A DNA stretch of 64,000 bases from Intestinimonas massiliensis (ex Afouda et al. 2020) (GCF_900626285.1 NZ_LR131147.1:1163920-1227919), one strand, 5' to 3'. Positions 1-8,574 are shown, counted from the stretch's first letter. A program made the numbers and translations. Notes: generated by a model from the sequence alone, not told the origin.

Positions 1-2349
1 GAGGGGCCCCTGCTGCTGCTGGCCGGCGCCGGCAGCGGCAAGACCACGGTACTCATCCACCGCATCGCCAATCTGATGAAGTATGGCCGGGGCTCCGACT
101 TTGACCAGGCCCCCGACTGGGTGACAGAGGCCGACCTGGCCTTTCTGGAGGACTACGTGTCCCACCCCGACCCGTCCAAGAAGGCCCAGCAGGAGCGGCT
201 GTGCGCCATGGACCCGGCGGTGCCCTGGTCCATCATCGCCATCACCTTCACCAATAAGGCCGCCGGTGAGCTGAAGGCCCGGCTGGAAAACCTGCTGGGT
301 CCCTCCGCCAACGACATCTGGGCCTCCACCTTCCACTCCGCCTGCGTGCGTATCCTGCGGCGGGACATCGACCGGCTGGGCTTTGACCGCTCCTTCACCA
401 TCTATGACACCGCCGATTCGGAGCGGGTCATCAAGGACGTGGTGAAGGACTTCAACCTGGACGACAAGACCTTCTCCGCCCGCACCGTGCTGGGCTATAT
501 CTCCCGTGCCAAGGACGCCATGCAGTCCGGGGCGGACTACCTGGCCCAGTGCGAGAAATCGGGGGATTTCCGGCTGGTGAAGATCGCCAGGATTTATGTG
601 GAATACGAGCGGCGGCTGAAGGACGCCAACGCCCTGGATTTTGACGACATCATCCTGGACACCGTGCGGCTGCTCCAGCAGTTTGAGGACGTGCGGGACT
701 ACTATCAGAAGAAATTCCGGTACGTGCTCATCGACGAGTACCAGGACACCAATAACCTGCAGTACCTGCTGGCCTCCACCCTGGCGGGGGGCTATGAAAA
801 TATCTGCGTGGTGGGCGATGACGACCAGTCCATCTACCGCTTCCGGGGCGCCACCATCGAGAACATTCTCTCCTTTGAGAGCCAGTACAAGGGGGCCCGG
901 GTGATCCGGCTGGAGCAGAACTACCGCTCCACCAAGAACATTCTGGAGGCCTCCAACGCGGTGATCCGCAACAACGAGGGCCGCAAGGGCAAGGAGCTGT
1001 GGACCAGGCACGAGGCCGGAGACAAGGTCCAGTGCTACACCGCCATGAACGAGCACGAGGAGGCCCAGTACGTGGCCGCCCAGATCCTGGCCGACTACTC
1101 CGCCGGCCGGGCCTGGAAGGACCACGCGGTGCTCTACCGGATGAACGCCCAGTCCAACCAGATCGAGCAGGCCTTCAAGCGCAACGGCATCCCCTACCGC
1201 ATCATCGGCGGCATCCGCTTCTTCGACCGGGCGGAGGTAAAGGACATGCTGTCCTACCTGTGTGTGGTCAACAACCCCGGGGACGACCTGCGGCTGAGCC
1301 GCATCATCAACAATCCCCCCCGGGGCATCGGGGCCTCCACCATCGACCGGGCCCAGAACATCGCCCAGCGGGAGGGGCTCTCCCTGTGGGCGGTGGTGAG
1401 CCAGCCCCGAAAGTGGCCGGAGCTCCAGAAGGCCGCCCCCAAGCTGGGGCAGTTTGCCGAGATGATCGGCGACCTGCAGAAGCTGTCCACCGAGCTGTCC
1501 CTCCCCGACTTCTACGAGGAGGTGATCCAGCGCACCGGCTACGCCGTCATGCTGGAGCAGAAGCACACCATCGAGGACCGCACCCGGCTGGAGAACGTCC
1601 GCGAGGTGCTCTCCTCCATCCAGAACTACCTGGACAACACCCTGGAGGAGCCCTCCCTGGCCGGCTTCCTGGACGAGATCGCCCTGTACACCGATATCGA
1701 CAGCCACGACCCCAGCGAGGACTGCGTGGTGATGATGACCATGCACTCCGCCAAGGGGTTGGAGTTCCCGGTGGTCTTCGTGGTGGGCGTGGAAGAGGGC
1801 ATCTTCCCCGGCATCCGGGCTATCGGGGAGCCGGAGGAGATGGAGGAGGAGCGGCGGCTGTGCTATGTGGCCATGACCCGCGCCAAGGAGAAGCTGTATA
1901 TGACCTGCGCCTCCCAGCGGATGCTCTTCGGCCGCACCAACTCCAACCGGCCCTCCCGCTTTTTGGGCGAGATCCCGCCGGAGTACGTGGAAAAGTCCGG
2001 CCGCCTGCCCTACTCGGAGCGGCAGCACGAGGAGCGGCCCCAGAAGGCCCAGCGGCCCCGGCGCGTCTATGACCGGGGATTCTCCATGGGCACGTCCTCC
2101 TATACCGGAACCGCTGCCGCCGCCCCGGCTCCCGACTGGAAGAGCCCGGCGGCCGGCGCACCCGCACCCGCTGCCGGCCCCGACTTCCGGGCCGGGGACC
2201 CGGTGGTCCACAAGGCCTTCGGCAAGGGTCTCATCACCAAGCTGACCCCCATGGGGGGCGACGCCCTGGTGGAGATCGCCTTCGACAGCGTGGGCACCAA
2301 GAAGCTGATGCTGAAATCCGCCGCCCAGTATATGAAAAAGGGCGAATAA
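1..2349 (+). CDS. pcrA: ATP-dependent DNA helicase, UvrD/PcrA family (5' partial)
   Basis: Superfamily 1A 3'-5' DNA helicase used in repair and in clearing replication blocks. The reading frame is open from the first base, so the gene begins upstream of the window. The first codons encode the Walker A motif GAGSGKTT, so only a short N-terminus is missing. Later motifs are the expected ones: ITFTNKAA (Ia), DEYQDTN (II), GDDDQSIYRFRGA (III), QNYRS (IV), MTMHSAKGLEFPVVF (V) and YVAMTRAKEKL (VI). The C-terminal 50 residues carry a VVHKAFGKG segment, the Tudor-like RNA polymerase-binding tail typical of PcrA. The full motif set makes the family certain; PcrA rather than another UvrD paralogue is inferred from the tail. 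Confidence 0.95.
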   Translation, partial: EGPLLLLAGAGSGKTTVLIHRIANLMKYGRGSDFDQAPDWVTEADLAFLEDYVSHPDPSKKAQQERLCAMDPAVPWSIIAITFTNKAAGELKARLENLLGPSANDIWASTFHSACVRILRRDIDRLGFDRSFTIYDTADSERVIKDVVKDFNLDDKTFSARTVLGYISRAKDAMQSGADYLAQCEKSGDFRLVKIARIYVEYERRLKDANALDFDDIILDTVRLLQQFEDVRDYYQKKFRYVLIDEYQDTNNLQYLLASTLAGGYENICVVGDDDQSIYRFRGATIENILSFESQYKGARVIRLEQNYRSTKNILEASNAVIRNNEGRKGKELWTRHEAGDKVQCYTAMNEHEEAQYVAAQILADYSAGRAWKDHAVLYRMNAQSNQIEQAFKRNGIPYRIIGGIRFFDRAEVKDMLSYLCVVNNPGDDLRLSRIINNPPRGIGASTIDRAQNIAQREGLSLWAVVSQPRKWPELQKAAPKLGQFAEMIGDLQKLSTELSLPDFYEEVIQRTGYAVMLEQKHTIEDRTRLENVREVLSSIQNYLDNTLEEPSLAGFLDEIALYTDIDSHDPSEDCVVMMTMHSAKGLEFPVVFVVGVEEGIFPGIRAIGEPEEMEEERRLCYVAMTRAKEKLYMTCASQRMLFGRTNSNRPSRFLGEIPPEYVEKSGRLPYSERQHEERPQKAQRPRRVYDRGFSMGTSSYTGTAAAAPAPDWKSPAAGAPAPAAGPDFRAGDPVVHKAFGKGLITKLTPMGGDALVEIAFDSVGTKKLMLKSAAQYMKKGE

Positions 2350-2350
2350 A

Positions 2351-2373
2351 AAGGAACGGGCAAAGCCCGTCCC
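2351..2373 (-). terminator. Rho-independent terminator of the HAD/glycosylase operon
   Basis: On the minus strand a hairpin GGGACGGGC-TTT-GCCCGTTCC is followed by TTTTT. It lies directly after the HAD stop codon and before the convergent helicase stop. Confidence 0.75.
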
Positions 2374-3000
2374 TTACAGAAGTTCCGTAAACGACTTGAT
2401 ATACCGGTGGCAGAAGCCGCGCATCTCGTCCTCATAGTGGGCGTAAAATGGATCGTACACCCCCACCACTGTCAGCCCCGCCTCCTTGGCGGTGCGGCAC
2501 ACCCCGGGGGAATCCTCGTAGAGGGTGCAGGCTTCCGCCTTTTCCCCCAGCCGCTCCAGGGCCAGGGTGAAGGCCCGGGGGTCCCGCTTCTCCACCCCCA
2601 GCTCCTGGACGTAGATCACCGGCTGGAAGTAGTCCGTCAGGCCCAGCCGGTCCATGGCGGCCTGACAGAATTCCGGCACGCAGGCGGTGAGGAGGACCAT
2701 CCGCTCTCCCGCCTGCCGGCATTTGTCCAGGTATTCTTTGGTCCCCGGCTTCAGGGGCACCTGGTGGGAATAGGCCTCCCGGCCCAGAGAAGTCCATTCG
2801 GCCATGATCTCATCCGGGCTCTCGCTCAGATGATAGTAGTCCTTGGTGAACCGGGCGGCAATGGGGAAAATGGAGTGGCCCACCGTCTCGCTGTACTCCC
2901 GGGTGGCCGTCAGGCCCCGGCGGGCCAGGAAGGTGTCGTCCACCTCCACCCACACCCCGTTGGAGTCCACCAGGGTGCCGTCAAAGTCAAATAAGTTCAT
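2374..3000 (-). CDS. HAD-superfamily hydrolase (phosphatase/phosphomutase-like)
   Basis: The protein has 208 residues. It opens with the HAD nucleophile motif FDFDGTLVDS and has motif II in LLTACVPEF and motif III/IV around EDSPGVCRTAKEAG, so it is an intact beta-phosphoglucomutase/phosphoglycolate-phosphatase type enzyme with a helical cap. The substrate cannot be read from sequence. The frame is open further upstream, but the ATG at 3000 is preferred: it has GGAGG nine bases upstream, begins right at the catalytic motif, and overlaps the stop of the glycosylase gene by four bases (ATGA), which indicates translational coupling. Confidence 0.88.
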   Translation of the reverse strand: MNLFDFDGTLVDSNGVWVEVDDTFLARRGLTATREYSETVGHSIFPIAARFTKDYYHLSESPDEIMAEWTSLGREAYSHQVPLKPGTKEYLDKCRQAGERMVLLTACVPEFCQAAMDRLGLTDYFQPVIYVQELGVEKRDPRAFTLALERLGEKAEACTLYEDSPGVCRTAKEAGLTVVGVYDPFYAHYEDEMRGFCHRYIKSFTELL

Positions 3001-3581
3001 AGGTAAAACCTCCATGGAAAATGGACCGCCTCTTCCGCGTAGTCGATGCCGATGCGTGTTCCGGTGTGGAAGGGGGGCCGCGGGGAGCCGTCGTCCATCA
3101 GAAACAGCTCCTCCCCCGTCAGGTCCAGACCGTTTTGGGCCCTTGTCAGGCCCAGGGCCATGCACACCTTCCCCGGCCCGTCCATAAAATGCTTTTTTTG
3201 ATAGGAGGTGAGCTCTTCAGGCTCCTTCCCAAACCTGCGGCGGGCCATCTCGGCCGCCCCCTCCAGGGGGGCCAGTCCCCGCAGGAGCACCGCGCTGGGC
3301 TCTCCCTCCCGCTCGGTGACAAAGTTGAGGCAGTGATACATCCCGTAGATCAGGTAGATGTAGGCGGTACCCGGCGGGGCAAACAGGGTCTCCGTCCGGG
3401 CGGTACGCTTGTATCCGTAGGCGTGGCAGGCCTTGTCCACGCGCCCCACATAGGCCTCGGTCTCGGTGATCCGCCCGGACAGGGTCATACCGTCCACCCG
3501 GCGCACCAGGACTTTCCCCAGCAGGTCCTGGGCCACTTTTACGGTGTCCCGGTCAAAAAAGTCCCGACCCAGCTTTTCCAC
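2997..3581 (-). CDS. DNA-3-methyladenine glycosylase (AAG/MPG family)
   Basis: This monofunctional base-excision-repair glycosylase of 194 residues removes alkylated purines. Family hallmarks are the N-terminal FFDRDTVKVAQDLLGK, ITETEAYVG with the catalytic Glu, YIYLIYGMYHCLN, AVLLRGLAPL and DGPGKVCMALGLT. The length is normal for a bacterial AAG. It is the upstream gene of a two-gene operon with the HAD hydrolase. The HAD partner might process a damaged nucleotide, but that is only inference from proximity. Confidence 0.93.
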   Translation of the reverse strand: MEKLGRDFFDRDTVKVAQDLLGKVLVRRVDGMTLSGRITETEAYVGRVDKACHAYGYKRTARTETLFAPPGTAYIYLIYGMYHCLNFVTEREGEPSAVLLRGLAPLEGAAEMARRRFGKEPEELTSYQKKHFMDGPGKVCMALGLTRAQNGLDLTGEELFLMDDGSPRPPFHTGTRIGIDYAEEAVHFPWRFYL

Positions 3582-3644
3582 GGTCCCATCCCCCTTTCAG
3601 CAGGCACTATTTTATCTTATCATAGCCAAAGGAGAGGTACAACC

Positions 3645-4559
3645 ATGAGCCAACAAAAAGAAAAATCCGGCCTGGCCAAGTTTGCCACCCCATTGATTAT
3701 CCTGGCCACCATCATCTGGGGCAGTTCCTTCGTGGTGATGAAAAACAGCGTGGATGTGCTGCCCACCTTCTGGCTGCTGGCCATCCGGTTCAGCGCCTCC
3801 GCCATCGTACTGGCCATTGTGTTCTTCCCCCGGTGGAAGGTGTGCGACAAGCAGTACCTGATCGGCGGCACCGTCATGGGCTTCTGTCTGTTCGTGGCCT
3901 ACGCCTTCCAGACCTACGGCCTGGAGCGCACCACCCCCGGCAAGAACGCCTTCTTCACCGCCGTCTACTGCGTCATCGTCCCCTTCCTCTACTGGGCCAT
4001 CGCCCGCCGCCGGCCGGATAAGTTCAACGTGCTGGCCGCCTTCCTGTGCATCGGCGGCATCGCCCTGGTGTCCATCACCGGCAGCAACGCCTCCGCCTTC
4101 AACCTTGGTGACGTGCTCACCCTCATCGGCGGCTTCTTCTTCGCCTGCCACATCGTGGCGGTGGCCAAGTACTCCGAGGGCCGGGACATCTTCATCCTCA
4201 CCACCCTCCAGTTCGCCTCCTTCGCCGTGTTCTCCTGGATCGGCGTGCTGGTCACCCGGACCCCCGTATCCCCGGAGGTCTTTGACTCCAACATGATCCT
4301 GGGCCTGGCCTATCTGGTGATCTTCTCCTCCTGCGGCGCCCTGCTGTTCCAGAACATCGGCCAGAAATACACCGCTCCCGCCACCGCTGCCGTCCTGCTC
4401 TCTCTGGAGGCTCCCTTCGGTGTGCTCTTCTCCATCCTGCTCACCGACGAGCGGCCTACCGCCCTCATGTTCCTGGGCTTCGCCCTCATCTTCCTGGCGG
4501 TGGTATGCTCCGAAACCAAGTTCTCCTTCCTCCGAAAAAAAGGGGTTGACAAAGGCTGA
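3645..4559 (+). CDS. EamA/DMT-family transporter
   Basis: This inner-membrane permease of 304 residues has about ten hydrophobic helices in two EamA repeats. The first begins at IIWGSSFVVMKNSV near residue 25, and the second ends at VLLSLEAPFGVLFSILLTDERPT, both classic drug/metabolite transporter signatures. The substrate is unknown. The ATG at 3645 is preceded by GGAGAGG eight bases upstream; the open frame upstream of it is antisense to the glycosylase gene and is not coding. The promoter of the next operon overlaps the end of this gene. Confidence 0.9.
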   Translation: MSQQKEKSGLAKFATPLIILATIIWGSSFVVMKNSVDVLPTFWLLAIRFSASAIVLAIVFFPRWKVCDKQYLIGGTVMGFCLFVAYAFQTYGLERTTPGKNAFFTAVYCVIVPFLYWAIARRRPDKFNVLAAFLCIGGIALVSITGSNASAFNLGDVLTLIGGFFFACHIVAVAKYSEGRDIFILTTLQFASFAVFSWIGVLVTRTPVSPEVFDSNMILGLAYLVIFSSCGALLFQNIGQKYTAPATAAVLLSLEAPFGVLFSILLTDERPTALMFLGFALIFLAVVCSETKFSFLRKKGVDKG

Positions 4560-4574
4560 GCGGATGATTATAAT
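4546..4574 (+). promoter_or_regulatory. Sigma-A promoter of the T-box/ABC operon
   Basis: TTGACA at 4546-4551 and TATAAT at 4569-4574 are separated by 17 bases, a perfect consensus. The -35 lies inside the end of the transporter gene. Predicted transcription start is near 4581, at the 5' edge of the T-box leader. Confidence 0.85.
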
Positions 4575-4589
4575 GCATTACAACAGTTC

Positions 4590-4861
4590 CATAAAGTAAA
4601 CCAGTGAGGAAGAGGAGTACCCGGCTGTTCCCGATGCAAAGAGAGTCCTGGATGGTGGGATCAGGGCGTGAGGGAACCGGCGAATGGACTTCCGAGGGCG
4701 GCTTGAACGGGCAACCAAGTAGATGCCGACGGGATCCCACCCGTTATCCATCGGGCACGCATGATGGTGCGTGAAGCGAGTGGACGTCTTTGGACGTCAA
4801 TTTGGGTGGTATCGCAGAAGTTTAACGCTTTTGTCCCATAACTGGGGCAAAAGCGTTTTTT
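4590..4861 (+). promoter_or_regulatory. T-box riboswitch leader, apparent Trp (UGG) specifier
   Basis: The leader contains the T-box core TGGGTGGTATCGCAG at 4803-4817. A terminator follows at 4824-4861, AACGCTTTTG...CAAAAGCGTT then T residues. An uncharged tRNA would pair with the T-box bulge and favour the antiterminator. In the 3' half of stem I, the context GAA-TGG-AC...CCGAG at 4682-4696 fits the usual specifier-loop arrangement, putting a tryptophan codon at 4685-4687. The downstream ABC importer of the TrpXYZ type agrees with this. T-box identity is very secure; the specifier codon is read by eye and less certain. Confidence 0.9.
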
Positions 4862-4910
4862 ATCTTCTGCACCATCTGCCCCCCAAATTCATTTTATGGA
4901 GGAACTTCCT

Positions 4911-5951
4911 ATGAAAAAGCTGAACAAGGTTCTGTCTCTCACCGCCGCCGCCGCTCTCACCCTGAGCCTGACCGCCTGCTCCGGCGGAACCCAGGGCAAT
5001 GCCCAGACCCCCGCCGGCAATTCCGGCACCCCCGCCGCCGCCGGCGACGGCGCCACCTACAAGGTGGCGGTGATCAAGCAGATGGACCATGCCTCCCTGG
5101 ACGAGATCGCCAACGCCATCACCGCCCGGCTGGACGAGATCGCCGCCGAGAACGGGGTCACCATCGAGTACGAGGTCACCTCCGGTCAGGGCGACCAGAG
5201 CGTACTGCGGCAGCTGTCCGACCAGGCCATCGCCGACGGCGTGGACGCCATCATCCCCATCGCCACCCTGGCCGCCCAGGTGGCCGCCGTCTCCGCCGAG
5301 GAGAGCAAGACCCCGGTGGTCTTCGCCGCCATCTCCGACCCCGCCGCCGCCGACCTCACCGGCATCGACTATGTCACCGGCACCAGCGACGCCCTGGACA
5401 CCAGCAAGATCATGGACATGATCTTCGCCCAGGACCCCGACGCCTCCAAGATCGGCCTGCTCTACTCCCTGTCCGAGGCCAACTCCACCACCCCCATCGC
5501 CGACGCCAAGGCCTACCTGGATGAGAAGGGAATCAGCTACGTGGAGGCCACCGCCAACACCAACGACGAGGTCATCGCCGCCGCCAGCTCCCTCATCGCC
5601 GCCGGGGTGGACGCCATCTTCACCCCCACCGACAACATCATCATGTCCGCCGAGCTGGCCATCTATGAGGACCTGATCGCCGCCGGCATCCCCCACTACA
5701 CCGGGGCCGACTCCTTCGTCCGCAACGGCGCCTATGCCACCTGCGGCGTCAACTACACCGACCTGGGTGCCCAGACCGCCGACCTGGCCTATGAGGCCAT
5801 GACCAGCGGCATGTCCGACATGGAGGACTTCTACCAGGTGGCCGGCGGCATCATCACCGTCAACACCGAGACTGCCCAGGGCCTGGGCCTGGACTACTCC
5901 GTCTTTGACGCCATGGGCACCGTGGTCCCCGTCACCACCACCGAGGACTGA
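4911..5951 (+). CDS. trpX: ABC transporter substrate-binding lipoprotein (tryptophan-type, TrpX)
   Basis: This extracytoplasmic binding protein of 346 residues has a signal peptide and lipobox LTAC at about residue 20-23, followed by a Gly/Ala/Pro linker. The body is the ABC_sub_bind fold (COG2984): KVAVIKQMDHASLDEI at the mature N-terminus, DAIIPIATLAAQ, PVVFAAISDP, and AIFTPTDNIIMS. It is the first gene of a T-box-controlled operon with its permease and ATPase. The ATG at 4911 has GGAGG nine bases upstream; the in-frame ATG at 4896 lies within the Shine-Dalgarno and is rejected. Tryptophan as ligand is inferred from the T-box specifier and from known TrpXYZ operons. Confidence 0.85.
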   Translation: MKKLNKVLSLTAAAALTLSLTACSGGTQGNAQTPAGNSGTPAAAGDGATYKVAVIKQMDHASLDEIANAITARLDEIAAENGVTIEYEVTSGQGDQSVLRQLSDQAIADGVDAIIPIATLAAQVAAVSAEESKTPVVFAAISDPAAADLTGIDYVTGTSDALDTSKIMDMIFAQDPDASKIGLLYSLSEANSTTPIADAKAYLDEKGISYVEATANTNDEVIAAASSLIAAGVDAIFTPTDNIIMSAELAIYEDLIAAGIPHYTGADSFVRNGAYATCGVNYTDLGAQTADLAYEAMTSGMSDMEDFYQVAGGIITVNTETAQGLGLDYSVFDAMGTVVPVTTTED

Positions 5952-5974
5952 TTCCAATACGGCTCTACCGCCAA

Positions 5975-5994
5975 CCCCCGGCTTTTGCCGGGGG
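5975..5994 (+). terminator. Intercistronic hairpin between trpX and trpY
   Basis: A perfect 8-bp stem CCCCCGGC-TTTT-GCCGGGGG lies 23 bases after the trpX stop, without a long T run. Such hairpins commonly stabilise the binding-protein end of an ABC operon mRNA or cause partial termination, giving more binding protein than permease. Confidence 0.55.
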
Positions 5995-6020
5995 ATTTGG
6001 CTTGAAAGGAGAATCCCACC

Positions 6021-6938
6021 ATGCTCTATATCGTCCAAACCGCCCTGGAGCTGGGCTTCCAGTACGCCCTGGTGGCCATGGCCCTGTTCCTCAGCTTCCG
6101 GATCCTGGACATCGCCGATATGACCACCGACGGCTGCTTCACCCTGGGCTGCGCCGTGTCGGTGACGCTCACCGCCGCCGGCCATCCCTTCCTGGCCATC
6201 CCCGCCGCCATGATCTCCGGGGCCTGCGCCGGCTTCGTCACCGCCTTCCTCCAGACCAAGCTGGGGGTACCCTCCATCCTGGCTGGCATCATCACCAACA
6301 CCGGGCTGTACAGCGTCAACCTGATGGCCATGGGGTGGACGTCCAACCAGTCCCTGCTGCGGCAGGATACCATTTTCTCCCTGTTCCGGGACACCGGTAT
6401 CGGGGGCAGCTGGTACGCCATCCTCCTGTCCGGGGCCATCACCGTGGTGATGGGGCTGATCCTGGTGGCCTTCCTGGGCACCCGCCTGGGCCTGTCCATC
6501 CGGGCCACCGGGGACAACCGGGACATGGTGCGTGCCTCCTCCATCAACCCCACCTTCACCATTACCGTGGGGCTGTGCCTGGCCAACGCCATGACCGCCC
6601 TGTCCGGGGCGGTGGTGGGTCAGGCCCAGAAAACCGTGGACATCAACGCCGGCACCGGCATCGTGGTCATCGGCCTGGCCTGCCTCATCATCGGGGAGAC
6701 CCTGGTGGGCCGGGGCTCCATGCTCCGGGGCGCCATTTCCGTCATTGTGGGCAGCATCCTCTACCGGGTGGTGTACGCCCTGGTGCTCAACCTGTTCAGC
6801 AAATATATCGGCGTTCTGAAACTGGTCACCGCCATCGTGGTGGCCCTGGCCATCGCCGCCCCCACCCTGAAAAAGTGGGCCGCCTTCCAGCGGCAGAAGC
6901 GGGCCGCTCTGGCCCAATCCAGAAAGGAGACGAAGTGA
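6021..6938 (+). CDS. trpY: ABC transporter permease (TrpY-like)
   Basis: This polytopic membrane protein of 305 residues has eight or so hydrophobic segments and belongs to the COG4120/branched-chain permease-like family. It includes ADMTTDGCFTLGCAVSV near residue 35 and GLCLANAMTALSGAVVGQAQ in the second half, both typical of TrpY/LivH-type permeases. AAGGAG lies nine bases before the ATG. It lies between the binding protein and the ATPase in a three-gene operon and would form the membrane channel of the importer. Confidence 0.87.
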   Translation: MLYIVQTALELGFQYALVAMALFLSFRILDIADMTTDGCFTLGCAVSVTLTAAGHPFLAIPAAMISGACAGFVTAFLQTKLGVPSILAGIITNTGLYSVNLMAMGWTSNQSLLRQDTIFSLFRDTGIGGSWYAILLSGAITVVMGLILVAFLGTRLGLSIRATGDNRDMVRASSINPTFTITVGLCLANAMTALSGAVVGQAQKTVDINAGTGIVVIGLACLIIGETLVGRGSMLRGAISVIVGSILYRVVYALVLNLFSKYIGVLKLVTAIVVALAIAAPTLKKWAAFQRQKRAALAQSRKETK

Positions 6939-6939
6939 G

Positions 6940-7746
6940 ATGCTGGAGCTGCGCAATGTCTCCAAAACCTTCAACCCCGGCACCGTCAACGAGAAAAAGG
7001 CGCTGGACAACGTGAGCGTCACCCTGGAGGACGGGGATTTCGTCACCATCGTGGGCTCCAACGGCGCGGGCAAGTCCACCCTGTTCAACGCCGTGGCCGG
7101 GGACTTCTACGTGGATCAGGGGTCCATCCTGCTGGACGGCCGCAACATCACCTACCAGCCCGCCTACCGCCGCAGCCGCCAGATCGGCCGGCTGTTCCAG
7201 GACCCCATGCGGGGCACCGCCCCCCACATGACCATCGAGGAGAACCTGGCCCTGGCCTACCTGCGCACCGCCAAGCACCAGAAGGCCTATTTCAGCCGGG
7301 TGTCCAAGGCGGACAAGGAGTTCTTCCGGGCCCAGCTGGCCAAGCTGGGCATGGGTCTGGAGGACCGGATGCGCCAGCCGGTGGGGCTGCTCTCCGGCGG
7401 CCAGCGGCAGGCCCTCACCCTGCTGATGGCCACCATGGTCCCCCCCAAGCTGCTGCTGCTGGACGAGCACACCGCCGCCCTTGACCCGGGTACGGCGGAG
7501 AAGGTGCTCCGCCTCACCCGGGAGATCGTGGCTCAGAGCCATTTGACGTGCATGATGATCACCCACAACATGAAAAACGCCCTGGAGTTGGGCAACCGCA
7601 CCTTCATGATGGATTCCGGCCGGGTCGTGCTGGACCTGAAGGGGCAGGAGCGGCAGGGTCTTACGGTGGAGGATCTGCTGGAGCGCTTTAAGGCTGGTGC
7701 AGGCAAGGTCCTGGATAATGACCGCATTCTGCTCTCCAACGACTGA
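6940..7746 (+). CDS. trpZ: ABC transporter ATP-binding protein (TrpZ-like)
   Basis: This cytoplasmic ATPase of 268 residues has Walker A GSNGAGKST, the Q-loop in GRLFQDPM, signature LLSGGQRQA, Walker B LLLLDEHTA and switch His in MMITHNM. It completes the TrpXYZ-type importer. It starts one base after the permease stop, with AAAGGAG upstream overlapping the end of trpY, so the two are translated together. A GC-rich inverted repeat follows the stop. Confidence 0.92.
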   Translation: MLELRNVSKTFNPGTVNEKKALDNVSVTLEDGDFVTIVGSNGAGKSTLFNAVAGDFYVDQGSILLDGRNITYQPAYRRSRQIGRLFQDPMRGTAPHMTIEENLALAYLRTAKHQKAYFSRVSKADKEFFRAQLAKLGMGLEDRMRQPVGLLSGGQRQALTLLMATMVPPKLLLLDEHTAALDPGTAEKVLRLTREIVAQSHLTCMMITHNMKNALELGNRTFMMDSGRVVLDLKGQERQGLTVEDLLERFKAGAGKVLDNDRILLSND

Positions 7747-7747
7747 C

Positions 7748-7789
7748 TTTTTTCCGTGCCCGCCCACAAAACGGCGGGCACGGAAAAAA
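7748..7789. terminator. Palindromic hairpin at the end of the trpXYZ operon
   Basis: An 11-bp GC stem (CCGTGCCCGCC at 7754-7764, GGCGGGCACGG at 7773-7783) is flanked by T6 on the left and A6 on the right. It is self-complementary in both directions, but neither strand has a free U tract after the GC stem. It may act as a weak bidirectional terminator between this operon and the tRNA promoter. Confidence 0.5.
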
Positions 7790-7812
7790 TGCGGTTTACT
7801 CAGAAAAAAGCA

Positions 7813-7841
7813 TTGACATTCCCGGCACGATATGCTATTAT
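7813..7841 (+). promoter_or_regulatory. Promoter of the tRNA operon
   Basis: TTGACA at 7813-7818 and TATTAT at 7836-7841 are spaced by 17 bases. They lie about 35 bases upstream of tRNA-Gly, as expected for a strong stable-RNA promoter. Confidence 0.8.
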
Positions 7842-7876
7842 ATTCTGGCTGACATGCTTTGAAGTTCAGCGCCCAT

Positions 7877-7950
7877 GCGGGTGTAGTTCAATGGTAGAAT
7901 CCCAGCCTTCCAAGCTGGTCGCGTGGGTTCGATTCCCATCACCCGCTCCA
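7877..7950 (+). tRNA. tRNA-Gly (anticodon TCC)
   Basis: The acceptor GCGGGTG pairs with CACCCGC, anticodon loop CTTCCAA carries TCC, the T loop is GTTCGATTC, and CCA is encoded. First gene of the tRNA operon. Confidence 0.97.
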
Positions 7951-7953
7951 TAC

Positions 7954-8030
<77 letters not shown>

Positions 8031-8211
8031 GTCATTCAGGGTCTTACCTTTGGATGAAGTTCCAGCGTTGCTGGCAGCAGGCACCCCTGACGCGAATCAG
8101 GCTTCGCCTCCGGCTTGCCTTCTTCGGAAGGGACTTTGGCCGGCGCACTTGCCCCCGGCAAGTCCGCTGATCGTCCAAACTTCGGTCGTGCCAGTCTTTC
8201 AGTTCCTATAT
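8031..8211. other. Spacer between tRNA-Arg and tRNA-His
   Basis: No gene is visible in these 181 bases. They hold only short GC-rich inverted repeats. The spacer is long for a tRNA operon, and no promoter was recognised in it. Confidence 0.5.
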
Positions 8212-8288
8212 GGTGGGTGTAGTTCAGTTGGTAGAGCATCGGATTGTGGTTCCGAGTGTCGCGGGTTCGAGTCCCGTCACCCACCCCA
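8212..8288 (+). tRNA. tRNA-His (anticodon GTG)
   Basis: It has the diagnostic extra G at position -1 opposite a C discriminator, acceptor GTGGGTG/CACCCAC, anticodon GTG in ATTGTGGT, and an encoded CCA. Confidence 0.97.
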
Positions 8289-8350
8289 TAAAAACTCAAG
8301 GCGGAAGGGCCGGAGCGTCCGCTCCGGCCCGCTGCTTTTACCAGCGACAT

Positions 8351-8425
8351 TGGGGTGTAGCCAAGTGGTAAGGCACGGGACTTTGACTCCCGCATTCGCT
8401 GGTTCGAGCCCAGCCATCCCAGCCA
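8351..8425 (+). tRNA. tRNA-Gln (anticodon TTG)
   Basis: The acceptor TGGGGTG pairs with CATCCCA, the anticodon loop CTTTGAC carries TTG, and CCA is encoded. A GC-rich hairpin (8308-8332) lies in the spacer upstream. Confidence 0.96.
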
Positions 8426-8428
8426 TAT

Positions 8429-8504
8429 GACTCGTTAGCTCAGTCGGCAGAGCAACTGCCTTTTAAGCAGTGGGTCCGGGGTTCGAATCCCCGACGGGTC
8501 ACCA
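8429..8504 (+). tRNA. tRNA-Lys (anticodon TTT), prophage attachment gene
   Basis: The acceptor GACTCGT pairs with ACGGGTC, the anticodon loop CTTTTAA carries TTT, and CCA is encoded. Its last 26 bases are repeated at 49951-49976, so the prophage integrated in the 3' end of this gene and restored a functional tRNA at the left junction. Confidence 0.97.
8479..8504 (+). repeat. attL core, 26-bp direct repeat
   Basis: It begins GGGTTCGAATCC and ends GGGTCACCA, covering the T arm, the 3' acceptor strand and CCA of tRNA-Lys. An identical copy is at 49951-49976; bases outside the 26 differ. Confidence 0.93.
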
Positions 8505-8510
8505 ATAACA

Positions 8511-8544
8511 AAGCCCTGTATCCTCAACGGATACAGGGCTTTTT
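8511..8544 (+). terminator. Terminator just after tRNA-Lys
   Basis: A 13-bp stem AAGCCCTGTATCC / GGATACAGGGCTT with loop TCAAC is followed by TTTT. It lies inside the prophage, so it now terminates the tRNA operon in place of the host terminator displaced to 49985-50031. Confidence 0.8.
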
Positions 8545-8574
8545 CTTTATATCCCAGTGGTTTACAGCTATACT

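Noticed and set aside
999..2072. Plus-strand open frame inside the helicase gene in another frame
   Set aside because: Arg/Pro/Gly-rich out-of-frame shadow of pcrA; no start signal.
4860..7088. Very long open frame on the minus strand opposite trpX-trpY
   Set aside because: Composition is a Gly/His/Asp/Val-rich shadow of the high-G+C trp genes, with no domain and no binding site. The plus-strand genes are certain.
8031..8211. Possible extra tRNA between tRNA-Arg and tRNA-His
   Set aside because: No cloverleaf could be drawn; only short inverted repeats are present.
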